This document shows, one piece after another, positions 33,256-45,849 of a DNA stretch of 64,000 nucleotides (the stretch's first letter is position 1; every line of letters begins with the position of its first letter). Source of the DNA: Clarkia xantiana subsp. parviflora (lineage: Eukaryota > Streptophyta > Magnoliopsida > Myrtales > Onagraceae); NCBI GenBank assembly GCA_036873135.1, contig JAPTYO010000024.1, positions 2,170,001 to 2,234,000 on the forward strand. The letters are read 5' to 3'. Below the pieces are notes generated by a model. It saw only the letters and a program-made list of their open reading frames with translations. It was not told the origin of the DNA and made no database searches. A program made the translations under genes and the position numbers.

Positions 33256-35947
33256 ATGTCTGGTAAGGTTTCCCTTCTTTGCTTCTGTGATTACTGAATT
33301 TGTCTCCTTTTCCTTTCCTGAGTTTTCCTTTCCTGTTATGGCCGTTTTAGACGAGGCCAGTTCCAGAGGAAGGAACCCTTTTATCTTTGAGCTTGCTACT
33401 AACGAAATCTCAGAGAGCCTGTACGAAGCTGCTCTCCGGGAAGGCTGCATTACTTCAGCCTGGGAACCTCGGTTTCCCTACGACTCTCACCCAACCACCA
33501 GGAGGAAACACATTGTCACGCGTCCTCGGGAAGGAGAGGTGTTTGTCTCCACAGGGCAGATAAATGCTGGGATCCGATTCCCCTTCTGCGGGAATCTGGT
33601 TGAGATGTGCAACTTCTATCAGACGCATCCATCCACCTTCTCCCCACACGCTATCCGCGTGTGGAACGCCTTCCAGGTTCTGTGCCTCCGCCAACAGTGG
33701 ACGTACAACTTGCTGCTCTTCCGCACCTTCTACGGGATGAAGTGCAACAAGGCTGGTGTCTGCTCCTTCACTCCCCGACTCCCCAAATGGACCAGGGAGC
33801 AGCTTTCCCGATTCGGCTGGGATGGCGAGACCTGGAAGTTTAACAAGGATTGGGGGATCATTCGTGATTCAGGGTCCGACAATAGTGGATGGAAGAAGTA
33901 CTACTTCTTCGTTCAAAACAGCTCTATCCCATGGCCCCGATGGGAGGTTGTGGCGGACCCTGCCCCCAAGTTCGAAGTCTACACCGAGGATGACTTCAAC
34001 ACTCTTTAGCTGGTCCAACTTTACCGTTGGGGAGAATCCTTCGCTCCTCTCGATGCCAACAAACTTGCGGAGGGGGACCTGATCCAGATCGGGGTCCAAC
34101 TCCTCGATTCAATTTCTGACAGCCTGGTTCTTTGGGTAACACTTCTAACTGCCTTTTATTTTCATTTTGCAGCCAAGAAGGCTTCTCTGCTGACCCATGT
34201 CATGTTGAAGCAGGGGGAGACTGATGCTGTCCAGGGCACCACGCGAAAGCGGAAGTCCTTGAAGAGAGGAGCCTCCTCCTCTGCAGCTCCTCCGACTGAG
34301 GAGCAGGTCGGGATGGCCAAGCGGGCCAGAAGAGAAGAGGTGGACCAAGACTTCGGTGTCACCACTGTCGAAGAAGGTAAGGGCGTTCGCCGGGCTATTA
34401 AAAAATATAAGAAGCTGGTTCCTGAGGAGTTTATCCCCGCTGATCGGGAATCGCGGGTTCGAGAGATCAAATATATCCGTCGAGGAGAAACCCCCCGCGT
34501 TCTTAAGGCGGGATACTACAACTTCTTTGGAAAGGACCAGCACGTCCCGCGCCAAATCATCTGGTGCCCAAATAATGTCCTTCCTGACTTCATTCGTCCC
34601 GCAACCGTAGGTCCATCAGAGGTTCTTACTCCGAAGAAGGCTGCCACTCCAGCAAGGGTTGCGACTCCACAGGAGCCGATGATTGAGGATGCCCCGACGG
34701 AAGCTCAGTTCCGTCAGGTGACCAACTTGGAGGCTTCCCCCTCCTCCGAGGAACCAAATGAAGGCGGCTTGCTCCCCCGCCAAAGGCCAGGTCGAAGCAT
34801 CCTGAGGCCAACTGTGGAGGACGTGTCTCGGAGTCCTCCCCTGGAGTTCCGCTCTCCGACTCCCGAGCCTCCGACCGAGGCTTCTAAGGTCATCCCTCCT
34901 CTCCCCGTGGATGGGAACCTTTACAAGGTTTACACCCCCGACCAAGAGACGGTTCCCTGGAACCCGATCGAGTCTCTCCAAGGGGTCCCACTCCATCGGG
35001 GAGACCTTCAACCAGAATTGGCCCTGCATCTGCTGGCAGGGTCAATTCCGCCAGCCTTGAGACGCCCGATCTCCTTTGCCAAGGAAGATATCGAGGCGGA
35101 GCTTCGCGAGATGGCCGTCCGCCGGATGGAGGTAAAACTTTACTCTCACTTTTGTTCTTGCTTTCGATTATCGGGTCTTAATCTTTTTTCCCTTTTGCCT
35201 TAGGAAACCGCGGACCAACAGCGCTGCTTCGGCTTCATCCTTGGCCTGAAGGATGCTTTGGAGGAGGAGCGGGCCAAGTCGGACCCCGACGCCTTGGCCA
35301 AGCTCCAGGCGGACCTTGCCGAGGCCGTGGCGGCAAAGAACAAGATAGCCAAGGAACAGACCCTCCTTGGCGAGAAGGCTATGGGCCTGCACAAGGAGGT
35401 CCAAGATCATGAAGTCGTGCTGCGTCGGGAGCGGAGGATGCTCAAGGAGGAACAGCAGCGGCACGAGGCGGAGAAGAGGCAGCTCATCCTCGAGAAGAAC
35501 ATTCTCGAGGAAGCTAAGGCGGGGCTCGAGGAAGCTAAGACGAGGCTCGAGGCCGAGAAGGCTGAGTTTCTTGCCAAGCTGGCTGAGGCGAAGGCTCAAA
35601 GCCGCGAGGAGGGTCGCCAAGAGGGTCGCGAGGAGTATCGGAACTCCGATGATTTCAAGGCGGATGCCGTGGGGTTCTGCAAAACCGAGGTGGAGAACGT
35701 TCTGTTCAATGCCGTCGAGGAGCTTTACACGGCATACGAGGATTCCATCGACTTCAAGAAGTCCGAGACCCTCGCCCCTATCGCGGAGAAATACTTCAGC
35801 CTCCCTGCGGAGAGTGATGAGGCCGATCCCCCTGCAGGTGCCGCGGACCCGACTCCACAGACTGCGGAGCCTTCTGCCCAGGACCCCTCGAATCCTGCTC
35901 CCTCCAAAGCTGCTGAGGACTCAACTTCCAACAAGGACCAAGCTTAA
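33256..35947 (+). pseudogene. Antisense gene of element C (Transposase_28-like, coiled-coil), one stop
   Basis: Exon 1 is ATGTCTG (33256-33262); exon 2 33351-34135; exon 3 about 34178-35131; exon 4 35204-35947, ending SNKDQA. Joined, this is about 830 codons. Exon 2 holds the conserved domain: WEPRFPY, GEVFVSTGQI, RFPFCGNLVE, VWNAFQVLCL, FYGMKCNKAGV, SSIPWPRWEVV. Exon 3 is basic, then Pro/Ser-rich; exon 4 is a long coiled coil followed by an acidic Pro-rich tail. The only break seen is a TAG at 34007-34009, where element A has Gln. The usual acceptor TTGCAG| at 34172 would shift the frame; a junction at the AAG| six bases on keeps it. The family's function is unknown. Confidence 0.82.
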
Positions 35948-36720
35948 TACTTTGTTCTTTAAGTCCTTGTAATTTCCTCCTTGTATCCTCCTTTATATCG
36001 GAACCCTTAGGCCTTCGAGCCTTTATAAAAATTCCTTTCATCTATCTTGGTCTCGATATTTATTGCACTACTTAAAGCGATTTGACTCGTTACTTAAAAC
36101 GTTCCGATGCATCACTTAAGATGACTTCATACATCCTTCCGATGCTTCACAAGGACTTACCACTTAAGGTTTCTCGTCCATACCATTTAAGGCGATTTCA
36201 TACGTCTTTCGCGACGCTTTTCTCGGGATTTCACCACTTAAGGTTTCCCATCCATGCCGTTGAAGGCAATTTTGTACATCACTTAAGATGATTTTATCGC
36301 ACCCTTTAAGGCTTTTATCGCGCCATTCTAGACGACTTAATCGTACCCCTTAAGGCTTTTATCGCGTCATTCCAGACGACTTAATCGTACCCTTTAGGGC
36401 TTTTTACTGCATCATATAGACGACTTATGCAGACCCGTTAGGACTTTTTCATACCTAGGCTTTTGGTTGCATCATAAAGACGACTTACTCATACCCCGTA
36501 AGGCTTTTTTCCGTACCTCGAAAGGCTTTTTATCGCGCCATAAAGGCAACTTAATCGTACCTCGTAAGGCTTTTATCGCGTCCTTCAGGACGTCTTACTA
36601 ACAGTTAGAATAAATCTGAAAGCAATTTGATCGGAAGCAACTTCTTTTATTCATTAATAACTCAAAGCTTTGCTTACATCGGATCGATAGATAACTTGCA
36701 CCACTCAAGGCGACTTCAGG
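35948..36720. repeat. Tandem repeats between antisense gene and pol of C
   Basis: Degenerate units of about 40-45 bp, for example CCTTTAAGGCTTTTATCGCG followed by CCATTCTAGACGACTTAATC. They are the counterpart of 1104-2160 in element A, more diverged between units. 35948-36060 is plain 3' flank of the antisense gene. Confidence 0.8.
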
Positions 36721-39700
36721 TCAAACATGACATTTCTTTAAGTGTGCGCCACTAAAAGAATGTTTCAACGTCTTGCCATCAAGGTCTTCCAACCTGTACG
36801 CATTCGGGGCTGGCATCCCTACGATCTTGTAAGGTCCCTCCCATTTCGGTGATAGCTTGTTGATTCGATCTTGATGGACGAACTCGTTCCTCCGCCAGAC
36901 AAGTTCTCCAACGAAGAATTGTCGGGACTTGACCCGCCGATTATAGTACCTAGTTGTTGCCAGACGCATCCGAGCCTGGGCTTCATCAGCCTTCCACCTT
37001 TTCTCTTCAAGCAAGTCCAAGTCCAGACGTCTCATTTCCTCGTTCGTCAGAGGCTCATAATACCTCGTGCGATGGGACGCCACCGCTATCTCCACGGGAG
37101 CCACTGCCTCCGTGCCATAAACAAGGCCAAACGGAGTCTCCCCAGTCGACTGCTTGGGTGTTGTTCTAACAGCCCACAGCACATTTTCAAGCTCGTCTAG
37201 CCAATGACCCTGCAAGGCATAGACCCCCTTCTTCAAGCCATCCATCACGATCTTGTTGGCTGACTCGACTTGGCCATTAGTCTGAGCGTGGTGGACCGAG
37301 GCTGTCCGATGCTCAATGTTCAATTCCTCCAGATACTCCTTCAACTGATCCCCATTAAACGGAGGGCCATTATCGCTGATCAGCACTCGAGGAACCCCGT
37401 ACCGGGATATGATTTGAGTCTGGAGAAACTTGAGGATCTGCTGCCCCGTCGTCTTGGCCAATGCCTTAGCCTCTATCCACTTCGAAAAGTAATCAATGAC
37501 TACAAGTAAATACTTGCACTGACCTTTTGCTTGTAGAAGAGGTCCCACCAAGTCAATGCCCCACTGCGCGAAGGGCCAAGCACTCCTGATGGACATCAAG
37601 TCCGCGGCAGAAGCCACGATATTCGGAGCGTACCTCTGGCACGCATCACAAGATTGGACCATCGATGTCGCTTCCTTGTTCATCGAAGGCCAATAGTAGC
37701 CCAAATTCAGCGCTTTTCTCACAAGGGATCGGGCCCCTTCATGACAGGCCGCGATTCCTTCGTGCAACTCTCTCAGGATCCGATTCGTGTCAGGCTCCGC
37801 CACACATTTCAGAAAAGGCTTTACATGCCCCCTCTTGTACAACTGGTTGTCCACCATTGCGTAGTTGCTTACGATCCGACGCAACCTGACGGCTGCCACT
37901 TCATCATCGGGGAGTGCCCCCGTAGTCAGGTACGTGACTATCGGGGTCATCCAGGTGGGCTCCTCTTTTTCCTCCGATCCTGCTTCAGTAGCATATACCT
38001 CAGATGGATCGATGGTTGAAATAATTACCTTCTCGAGAAAGTGCACCTTCCGATTCTCCTCGGGGGCTACACCTAGGGCAAACTTGCTTAAGGCATCTGC
38101 CTCCGCATTTTCTTCCCTCGGGATTGCCTCAATGTCAAAGCTTTTGAAGCTTCCCTTCAAAGTCTGCACCTCGTGCAAATACTTCCTCATGGTCGGGTTC
38201 TTGGCTTCGTAATTCCCCTGGACTTGATTCACGATCAGGCTAGCATCACACTTCACCTTTAAGTGATCGACTCCCGTACCCTTGGCAATTTTAAGGCCCG
38301 TGATGAGAGCCTCATACTCAACTTCATTATTGGTGGCCCTAAACGTCAAAGCCAAGGCATATCGCAGGGGCTCGCCTCCACCGGGCGGTATCAATACGAA
38401 TCCTGCCCCCGATCCTTCTACACTTGATGAACCATCAGTGTACATCTCCCAGGTGTTCTCCTCATTTGGCTGTTCTGCTATCGGGACCTCCATGGTTGCC
38501 CCCTCTACAGGGCCCGCTTCTTCCAGATCGGGTGCTGTAGACTCAGCTATAAAATCCGCCAATGCCTGCCCCTTAATAGCCGTTCTCGGAGCAAAGTGAA
38601 TACGGAACTCCGTAAGCTCGATGGCCCATTTCACCAATCTCCCCGACGCCTCCGGTCGGTTCAAAAAGTGCTTCAAGGGCTGATTAGTTAACACCATAAT
38701 ATCGTGGGCATGGAAGTAAGGCCGTAGCTTTCGAGCAGCAACAATCAACGCAAAGAGATACTTCTCAATAGCGGGATAATTCATTTCAGATTTGGCAAAC
38801 GCCTTGCTTACATAATAAACAGGAACTTGGTTGCCCTTAACAATCTTTATTAAAACAGAGCTAACAGCAACTTCAGAAACAGCCAAATAGAGATAAAGCG
38901 GCTCGCCTGGAACCGGTTTCGCCAATGGCGGGAGGGTACGGAGGTGTTGCTTGAGCGCCTGAAATGCCTCCTCGCACTTTTCGGTCCACTCAAACTTCTT
39001 GCGGGCCCTTAGCACATCAAAAAATGGCATGGCTCTGTCACTCGCCTTGGATAGGAATCGATTCATCGCGGCCAACCGGCCATTCAACACCTGAACCTCC
39101 CGATGGGTCTTCGGAGACTGCATCTCTTTGATTGCTCTCAGCTTCTCAGGATTCACCTCGATTCCTCTTTGGCTCACCATAAAGCCCAGGAATTTCCCCG
39201 AGTTCACCCCGAAAGCGCACTTGTCCGGATTCAAACGAACTTGATGAAACTTCATCCGCTCAAACGCCAGCGCCAAGTCGCGGACATGGTCTCCCGCCTG
39301 TCGGGACTTCACCAGCATGTCATCCACATAGGCCTCCATGGTCTTTCCCAGCATGTCCCCGAACAACTTGTTCACCATCCTCTGGTAAGTTGCTCCGGCA
39401 TTAATCAGCCCAAAGGGCATAACATCGTAGTGATATACATCACTATCAGCGTAGAAAGCTGTGTGGGGGGCATCCTCCTTCGCCATTTTGATCTGGTTGT
39501 ACCCAGAATAGGCATCCATGAAGCTCAACAGCTCTTGCCCCGACGTGGCATCCACTAGCTGGTCGATTCTCGGGAGCGGATAACAGTCTTTCGGGCAGGC
39601 CTTGTTCAAGTCACGGAAATCGACACACATCCGCCACTTCCCGTTACTCTTCCTCACCAGGACCGGGTTAGCGACCCAAGTCTGGAATCGGAGCTCCTTG

Positions 39701-40821
39701 ATGAATCCAGCGTCGAGCAGCCTGCCCACCTCCTGCTGGATCGCGATCTTCTTATCCGCGCCCATCAGACGCCTCTTCTGCGCGATAGGCTTGATCGCGG
39801 GATCAATCTTCAGCTCGTGAACTATCACGTCGGGGCTAATTCCTGGAATATCGCTTGGGGACCAGGCAAACAGCTCCTTGAACTCCTTCAAGAGCTCGAT
39901 CAATTCTCGGGCTCTTTCCTCCGACAAAGCAGACCCGATCTTCACCTTCCTTTGAGGTCCGTCAACCTCGACCTCTTTCAGATCCTCCATGGGGGCGGGG
40001 CGCCCAAACTCCTCTCGAGGATCGGCATCAGTCTGAAGGACAGCCATGGCCTCCCTCCTTCTCCTTCGAGTGGCGTTAACATAACACCTTCTAGATGCCA
40101 CCTGGTCACCCTTGACCTCCCCGACCCCATTTTCAGTCGGGAACTTCATCTTTTGGTGGACGGTCGAGGCAACCGCCATGAGAGGGTTGATGGTGGTCCT
40201 CCCGTTGATAGCGTTGTACGTCCCCGCAGACTCCACTACGAAGAAATCCACGTTCCGCCTTTCCATTTTCCACCCACTACCGAACTCCACCGGTAAGGTG
40301 ATCATACCTAGCGGATAGGAAGTAGAACCAGAGAACCCCACCATCGGGAAGTTCACCTGCGTCAGGTCCTTCATCGTCTTTCTCATGGCTTCTAGGGCAT
40401 CCATGAACAGAATGTCGGAGGAGCTCCCTCCGTCTATCAGGATCCGCTTCATCTCGAATCCGTTTACATCCAGGGTCACGACCAAGGCATCACCGTGGGG
40501 GCTCTCCACGCCTATCAGGTCCTCCGCTGAGAAAGAAATCACCATTTCTTCCTTTACAGTCCACGACCGGGACCTCTTCCCTAACACCACAGCAGCAGAA
40601 ATACGGGAAGCATAATTCTCCCGTGAAGCGGAGGTATCACCTCCCGCCGCCATTCCTCCGTGAATGACGTTAATGGTTCCCCGCCTCTCCTTACGGGCAC
40701 CGGAGGATTCCGGCTCCACCTTCTTCTTCTTTTGAGATCGATCGCGGGACTTGGAACGGGACCGCGACCGAGTTTTGGAACGGGATCGGCACCGTCCTCT
40801 TCCGACGAACTCCTTAAGCTT
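36721..40821 (-). pseudogene. Pol of element C: protease, RT, RNase H, second RNase H, integrase
   Basis: A long open frame from the frameshift near 40822 to the stop at 36721 (SGAHLKKCHV). Protease: LDVNGFEMKRILIDGGSSSD. RT: CVDFRDLNKACPKDCYPLPR, FMDAYSGYNQI and the catalytic AYVDDMLV. First RNase H: YYVSKAFAKSEMNYPAIEK. Second, archaeal-type RNase H: MYTDGSSSVEGSGAG, NNEVEYEALI, REENAEADALS. Integrase: H2C2 (HEGIAACHEG ... CDACQRYAP), then D, D and E in GIDLVGP, ISDNGPPF and NGQVESANK, and the C-terminal LVWRRNEF. All these motifs are intact. The first apparent start (VEPESS) is a GTG inside the gag-pol frame, so pol has no start of its own. Confidence 0.92.
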
Positions 40822-42296
40822 CCCCTTCTCAGCTTCTCTATCTCCTTCTTCAGCTCCCGACAGTCATCTGTGTCGTTACCATTAGCTCGATGATACCGAC
40901 AGTAACGATCAGAGCGACCTCCCAAGAATTCACCCTCCTTCCTCGGGGGGTATCGGGCGAGACCCTGCCGATCCATCACTGCTAACACGGAGGTCATCGA
41001 ACTGTTGAGGGGAACATTACGACCCTCACGGTTATCCTTCCTCGGAGGACGCTTGTCCTCCCTTCTATCGGGGCGACCACGGCTCCTACTTCCCTCCGAC
41101 TTGTCGCTCCTTTTGCGATCATCCGACAACTTGGACGACGGCTTTCCTCTTCCTGACTTCGGAGGATCAAGCTATCCGGCAGAAATCTTCGACTCCTGCA
41201 CGTCGATTTGCCGCTTCACCCTCGCTTGCAAGGCCTCCATACTCCACACACCCTTCGCGGCTACACTGTGCATCAGATCGGAACCATACGGAGCAGTCAG
41301 GTTCCGAAGGAAGGTGCGGATGGTCTCTCCCTCCGATATCTCTTCGGCAATCTCCGCGGCACTAGCAGTGAACCGTTGGTAGTAATATGCCAACGACTCG
41401 TCAGATCTCTGCACCACCTGGGTCAAAGACCTCACGCTCTTCAAGAGACGCCTACGACCCTGATACTGCTTGATGAAGCGGTCGTGCATATCGGCCCAGC
41501 AAGTAATACTTCCCGGCGGTAGGCTGAAAAACCACGTCATAGCCCTTTCTCCCAGTGTGATCAGGAACAGCGAACACACGAGGTCATCATTCGAGGTCCT
41601 ACCCATACAGGCCTGGACATGCCTCTGAACATGGCGAACCGGGTCCCCTTCACCATCATACTCCTTGATGGTCGGAATAGCTAGCCCGGGCGGGGCGACG
41701 GTATCTATCAGCCGCGGAACAAAAGGATGAGTGGATCGATCCCTCAGCTCCGATGTCATTTGTTTCTGGTCGCCCATGCAGATGTTGACGATTTTCACCA
41801 CCTGATCGGGGGTGATGGGACCATTCAGGGGAATGGTCTCATGTTGCACTGGTCCGGGACCGTCAACCACAAACTTCTCCGAATGCGCAGGTTCCTTACC
41901 CTTACTCCTGGGCTGAACCTCCTGTTCTTCTTGAACCTCCCTTGGAGGAGGTGGGGGCAACTCTTCTCTTAGAGGCAACTCTTCTCCCCTCCTGGCAGCC
42001 TCTCTCTTGTCCAGCAGAGCCTCCATGGCTGCCAAGAACATGGGCATAGCATCGGCCACTGCCTTAGCCAACTCCGGGTTTGGAGGAACATCTGTCTCCC
42101 TTCGCGGGACATTTTGCCTGTTCGCCGCCGTGTCTCGGACTGAGACCTCGTAATCTTCACCATGCCCCCCTCTTTGAGAAACAGCAGGGTGCTCACCTTG
42201 TTCAGCAGCATGCTCCGGCAACGCGGAATTCACTGACCCAGCAGGGCGAGAACTGCTTGCCAGAGCTTGTTTCTTCTGCTTGCCACCACCAGCCAT
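40822..42296 (-). pseudogene. Gag of element C, with one stop and a frameshift into pol
   Basis: The ATG is at 42296 (MAGGGKQKKQ). The N-terminal 150 residues are charged and disordered. The capsid domain (retrotrans_gag type) follows with EYDGEGDPVRHVQRH, MTWFFSLPPGSI and SEGETIRTFLRNL. A TAG at 41170-41172 interrupts the frame after ESKISAG. Beyond it the same frame continues with basic SRGRPDRRE and a zinc-knuckle-like CRYHRANGNDTDDC. Near 40822, in a run of four G, one base appears to be missing and the protein goes on in the pol frame (KTRSRSRS region). In the parent element gag and pol were probably one frame. Confidence 0.88.
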
Positions 42297-42333
42297 CGAT
42301 CTAGTAGAAACTATTTTGGCTTTTCGTTAGTTT

Positions 42334-42350
42334 CCCACAGACGGCGCAAA
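42334..42350 (-). other. Primer binding site of element C
   Basis: TTTGCGCCGTCTGTGGG follows directly after the 5' LTR on the - strand. B, D and E have TGGCGCC at the same place, so two bases at the start of this one look mutated. Confidence 0.75.
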
Positions 42351-43004
42351 TGTTGGATCACGGTCAAAGCTCCGTTACGTCCTTGACGGAAGGCTTGGAC
42401 TCCTGGGCTCCGCGTAATCCTGCAAAAGGGGATGACCTGGGTGGTGACCCAGAATCCCTCTCCGATGCTTAAATGAGAGTTTGAACGATGGGATGGCAAG
42501 CAGTAATCTAAGTTCGTATTAGAATGTGTGTTTTCTGAGGTAACTTCCTCCTTTATATAGGAGGGGAAGTTACCCAGTTACCTGTCACCGTGCCTGGCGG
42601 TTTTACCTACGTTTTCGTATATCTCGTTCGGGATTCCGTGTATCTCGCCCCACGCTCCGCGTATCTCGCCCACGTTCTGCGTATCTCGGGCACGCCCTGC
42701 GTATCTCGGGGGAGGTTCTCGGCCTTATCCTCTGATCACAAGTCCCGATCTATCTCGGGGACTCCAGAGTTAACTCATTCTAGGTCACCACCCAGGACCC
42801 CTAGTCTCGCGAGACAGGGCCAGCTTTATCGGGGCCTTCTCAAAGGCATATCGTTGGGAGCATCCAGCTCATATATCGGGACCGATCTCGTCGGGACCCT
42901 TCGTACTGGGCTTCTGGACCTTATAGGTCTTTCATAAGGTTCACTGGGCTTACTCGCCGTCTATTGACTGTTAACGGGGCTAATGATTACATCGGAACCC
43001 ATCA
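42351..43004 (-). repeat. 5' LTR of element C
   Basis: 654 bp. A TATATAAA promoter box lies at 42552-42559 on the - strand. It lacks the 48-bp segment of the 3' LTR. Confidence 0.95.
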
Positions 43005-43009
43005 AGATT

Positions 43010-43190
43010 GAGCGACAAACTCGAAAAGGTCGACCTAGAAGAATAATTGGTGAAAGTTCAGACAACACTCTTGTTCATAGTCAGAATAATCGACCGAGAC
43101 ATTGTCTTCGACATATATTGTTAAGACGTGTGTATCGGGTTGACGGGATGTCGATCCGAATGAAACTCTCACGGGTGAAATTCTTTTCTT
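43010..43190 (+). pseudogene. Old copia relic, part 2
   Basis: It continues the relic after element C. IERQTRKGRPRRIIGESSDN resembles the basic linker between integrase and RT of copia proteins. The AGATT duplication joins it to 31942. The end is uncertain. Confidence 0.45.
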
Positions 43191-44160
43191 CATGATCTGA
43201 TTCCCTTCTCTCGCAATCCGTCTTCCTCCGTTTTCCTCGCGGTCCATCTCCTTACGAACCTGCACGAGGGGTAAGTCGTGGGTGGAACCGGCAAACCCTC
43301 TCCGATGCCTAAATTAGTATGTCCCTTAGAGAGAGAAAGTAGAGAGAAGGTAGAGCTCAAGTATTTCAAGTTACATCCAGTCCTCAAATGAAAGGAGGTT
43401 GGGTACTATATGTAGGCTCAAAAGAGATTAAGGCGGTGAGAGCATCCACAGTGGTATTACGTAAAGAATACGTAAACGTGGGTCCTACATGTTTATTTAA
43501 GTAAAGCAACAAAAAATATCAGCAGTGGTTTTACATAGCATTTCTTAAAGATGAGACCCACACGTAAATTTATGTTTTTACATAAAGCATTCCTTAAATT
43601 TAAGTAATGCACTATGTATTACGTAACCAATTTTTTATTATAAATTAATTCATTTTATAATTAATGCTAATATCTTATTGATGGTTTTTGGAAAATTTAA
43701 TAATAAAATATATTTAATGAATATGTTTAAGTAATACGATTGCAGAGAAAATATTTTTTATGTGTGTCTTAAATTTACGTATTACTTAAAGTGTACATAA
43801 ATGTCTACGTGGCAACTTTAAAGAATACAATTTAGGTAAAACCATTGTGGATGCTCTTAATGACACCGTTAATCCCTAAATGAGCTTAATTAACAAGTAA
43901 TGAAAGGATTAGACCCTTAGCAAGCATGGGAGAGTTCGTGGTATTTTAAAAGGGTCAGATGTGCAAAAATGAGGCCGGGTCGCCACGAGGGGCGGTTTAG
44001 ATGACAGTGTTCCGGACGTCGCGTATACCCCTTGAGCGGGGATATCGCGTTCTCGGGAGGGTGTCGAGATCTTCGGGGTCGGACTGACAGTTCGACCCCC
44101 AAGGTCTGGGATCGGACCAGCTAGTCCGATCTCTCCTAGGGAAGATCATGTTAGATTACT
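43191..44160 (-). repeat. Decayed LTR remnant of a gypsy element, split by a MITE
   Basis: On the - strand 43191-43438 has the R/U5-like words of the Tat LTRs (TAGGCATCGGAGAGGGTTTG, like GGCATCGGAGAGGGTTCACC in D). 43858-44160 has ATTAACGGTGTCATTAAG-like words resembling the AATGACACCGTT block before the TATA box of D. Ends and duplication were not found. Confidence 0.45.
43439..43857. mobile_element. MITE with AGAGCATCCACARTGG ends
   Basis: The terminal inverted repeats are AGAGCATCCACAGTGG and, reverse complement, AGAGCATCCACAATGG. The inner parts mirror each other as ACGTAAAGAATACGTAA against words such as TTACGTATTACTTAAAG. 419 bp, AT-rich, no ORF. The superfamily was not settled, since no clear target duplication is seen. 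Confidence 0.7.
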
Positions 44161-45044
44161 GGGAGTAATCACTACAGAAAATAAATCATGGTACATGCTA
44201 ATAATCAAAATTACGCAGCGGAAGATTCGCACGTACCTCTATAGTTGTCTGTAGTCCCAAGATCTATGCAGGAGGGAGTTCACGATCCTCCGGTCGGCAG
44301 CCGTAGGGGTTCTTGTAAAGGAAGCCCTACGTGGTATATTCTTCACAGCAAAGACTCTGATCGATTCTTGGCAAGGGACGGATCTCCAGAGTGTTTGCTC
44401 GAAGGCAAATTGGCACACCCTTGTGGTGAAGAGGTTCGGCCAAACTTATGGTGGTTATGGGGGAAGGGTTTTCTCTCAAATCACCACTAGGGAGGAATTA
44501 TGATTAACCCTAATAAAACCCCTAACTCCCCATATATATAGGAGGAGTAAAGTGGACAAAAGTCCACTTTACCTACCTATGAATTTCGACCGTCCATAGA
44601 TGTATTAGGGAGGCCCAATTTTGGGCCTCTCATGTCAATTAAGATTTGGGTCTGGCACAATGTCCTAATGTGACATTTACCCAATTGTCTTAGGTAACCT
44701 ATACATTTAATGGGGTTCCATTTACGGCGCCCATTACCATATGCTTACAGCTCTCACTCGCCGGAATGGGAGGGTGCCTGTTAATGTATTGTCGTCCAAA
44801 TCTGCATCAACATTTCACTCCTTTGATCTAGTCCTTTACTTCTGAATAGTTCATACGAGGTTTGCCGTGCGACCGGCGGACACGACGGGTATCGTGCTAC
44901 TCATCTATTAGGAGTGTTGTAGCTCCCGCGGAACGTTGATTCCCTTTTCTCCAATCAACCTATTATAAACAACATTTATATAGTGTCGCGCTGTATCCTA
45001 GGTCAACTGATAAATCTCTTTTTGCCTAGTTTCCTCTTAGGAAC
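44161..45044. other. Repetitive non-coding sequence, probably an LTR remnant
   Basis: No gene. The text has words typical of plant copia LTRs (GCAGCGGAAGATTCGCACG, CTCTCACTCGCCGGAATGG, GTTTGCCGTGCGACCGGCGG). I did not find its two ends. Confidence 0.4.
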
Positions 45045-45798
45045 TGATGGATATATGCCCAATTTGAACCCGTTGACTTCCGAATCGTTTTATTTGATCA
45101 CCCCGTTAATGATTACAAATCGAAACTTCGACCCAAACACCCCGCCGAAACGCCAACGGTCTAGACGAGGCGAAAATACTCGTCCGGGCCGCGTGACGAA
45201 CTCACCTAGGTGAGGTCGGGTGGCCACACCCGACCTCCCCTAGGGGAGATAGGGTCGGCCAACCCATCTCCCCTAGGGAGGGGTTGGGTGGCCACACCCA
45301 ACCCCTACCCTTGGGGGTCAGATTTTCTCCCCGCCCCCAAGGGCCCCGGCTCCGTTTCCCGACTCCCGCACTTAGATTATTTCCGCCAACCTCTCCATGC
45401 TTTAAGGTTTTAATTATGTGATCAAGGACTATTTAATTGTGTTTAAAGGTTAACGATGTCATTAAGCCACCTTAATGACACCGTTGCCTATAAATACAAC
45501 CCTTCCACCATTCATTTGATCATCTTGGCTAAGTGTGCAATTTAGCTCTGACTTCTCTCTAGCTTTATCTCTCTAAAAACGACGTTCTGACTTAAGTATC
45601 GGAGAGGGTTCATCAAGCACCACCCCCCCTCCGTGCTTGATATTGCCCCTGTTGCAGGGTAACGTGGAGAAGAGAAGGAGGAGGACAGAAGGACAAGCAT
45701 CAGAGCGACTAGCCCCGAGAGTTCTGAATCCGTCAGTTCACCAGTGAGGAATAAGCTCTAGATCGACGACCCGTTGACCGAGGGCTTAGAACCTAAAA
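45045..45798 (+). repeat. 5' LTR of element E
   Basis: 754 bp, TGATGGATATATGCCC to AACCTAAAA, homologous to the D LTR. The end has lost its CA. TATAAATA lies at 45489-45496. It has only two or three palindromic units where D has about eight. The PBS TGGCGCCGTCCGTGGGC follows at 45801-45817. Confidence 0.85.
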
Positions 45799-45849
45799 CT
45801 TGGCGCCGTCCGTGGGCTTCGAACAAAAAGCCTGGCAATCACGAGAGCG

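Larger units (their letters stand above)
31948..43004 (-). mobile_element. Element C: full-length Tat-type Ty3/gypsy retrotransposon
   Basis: Perfect 5-bp target duplication AGATT (31943-31947 and 43005-43009). Order on the - strand: 5' LTR (43004-42351), PBS, gag, protease, RT, RNase H, second RNase H, integrase, tandem repeats, then a spliced gene on the + strand, PPT and 3' LTR (32649-31948). The LTRs differ by roughly 15-20 substitutions by eye plus a 48-bp indel, so the insertion is moderately old. Few inactivating changes are seen: one TAG and one frameshift in gag-pol, and one TAG in the antisense gene. The dual RNase H and the antisense ORF place it in the Tat lineage (Ogre/Retand relatives). 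Confidence 0.95.

Noticed and set aside
38282..40615. Many + strand open frames opposite pol of C
   Set aside because: Shadow frames of the - strand polyprotein without domains of their own.
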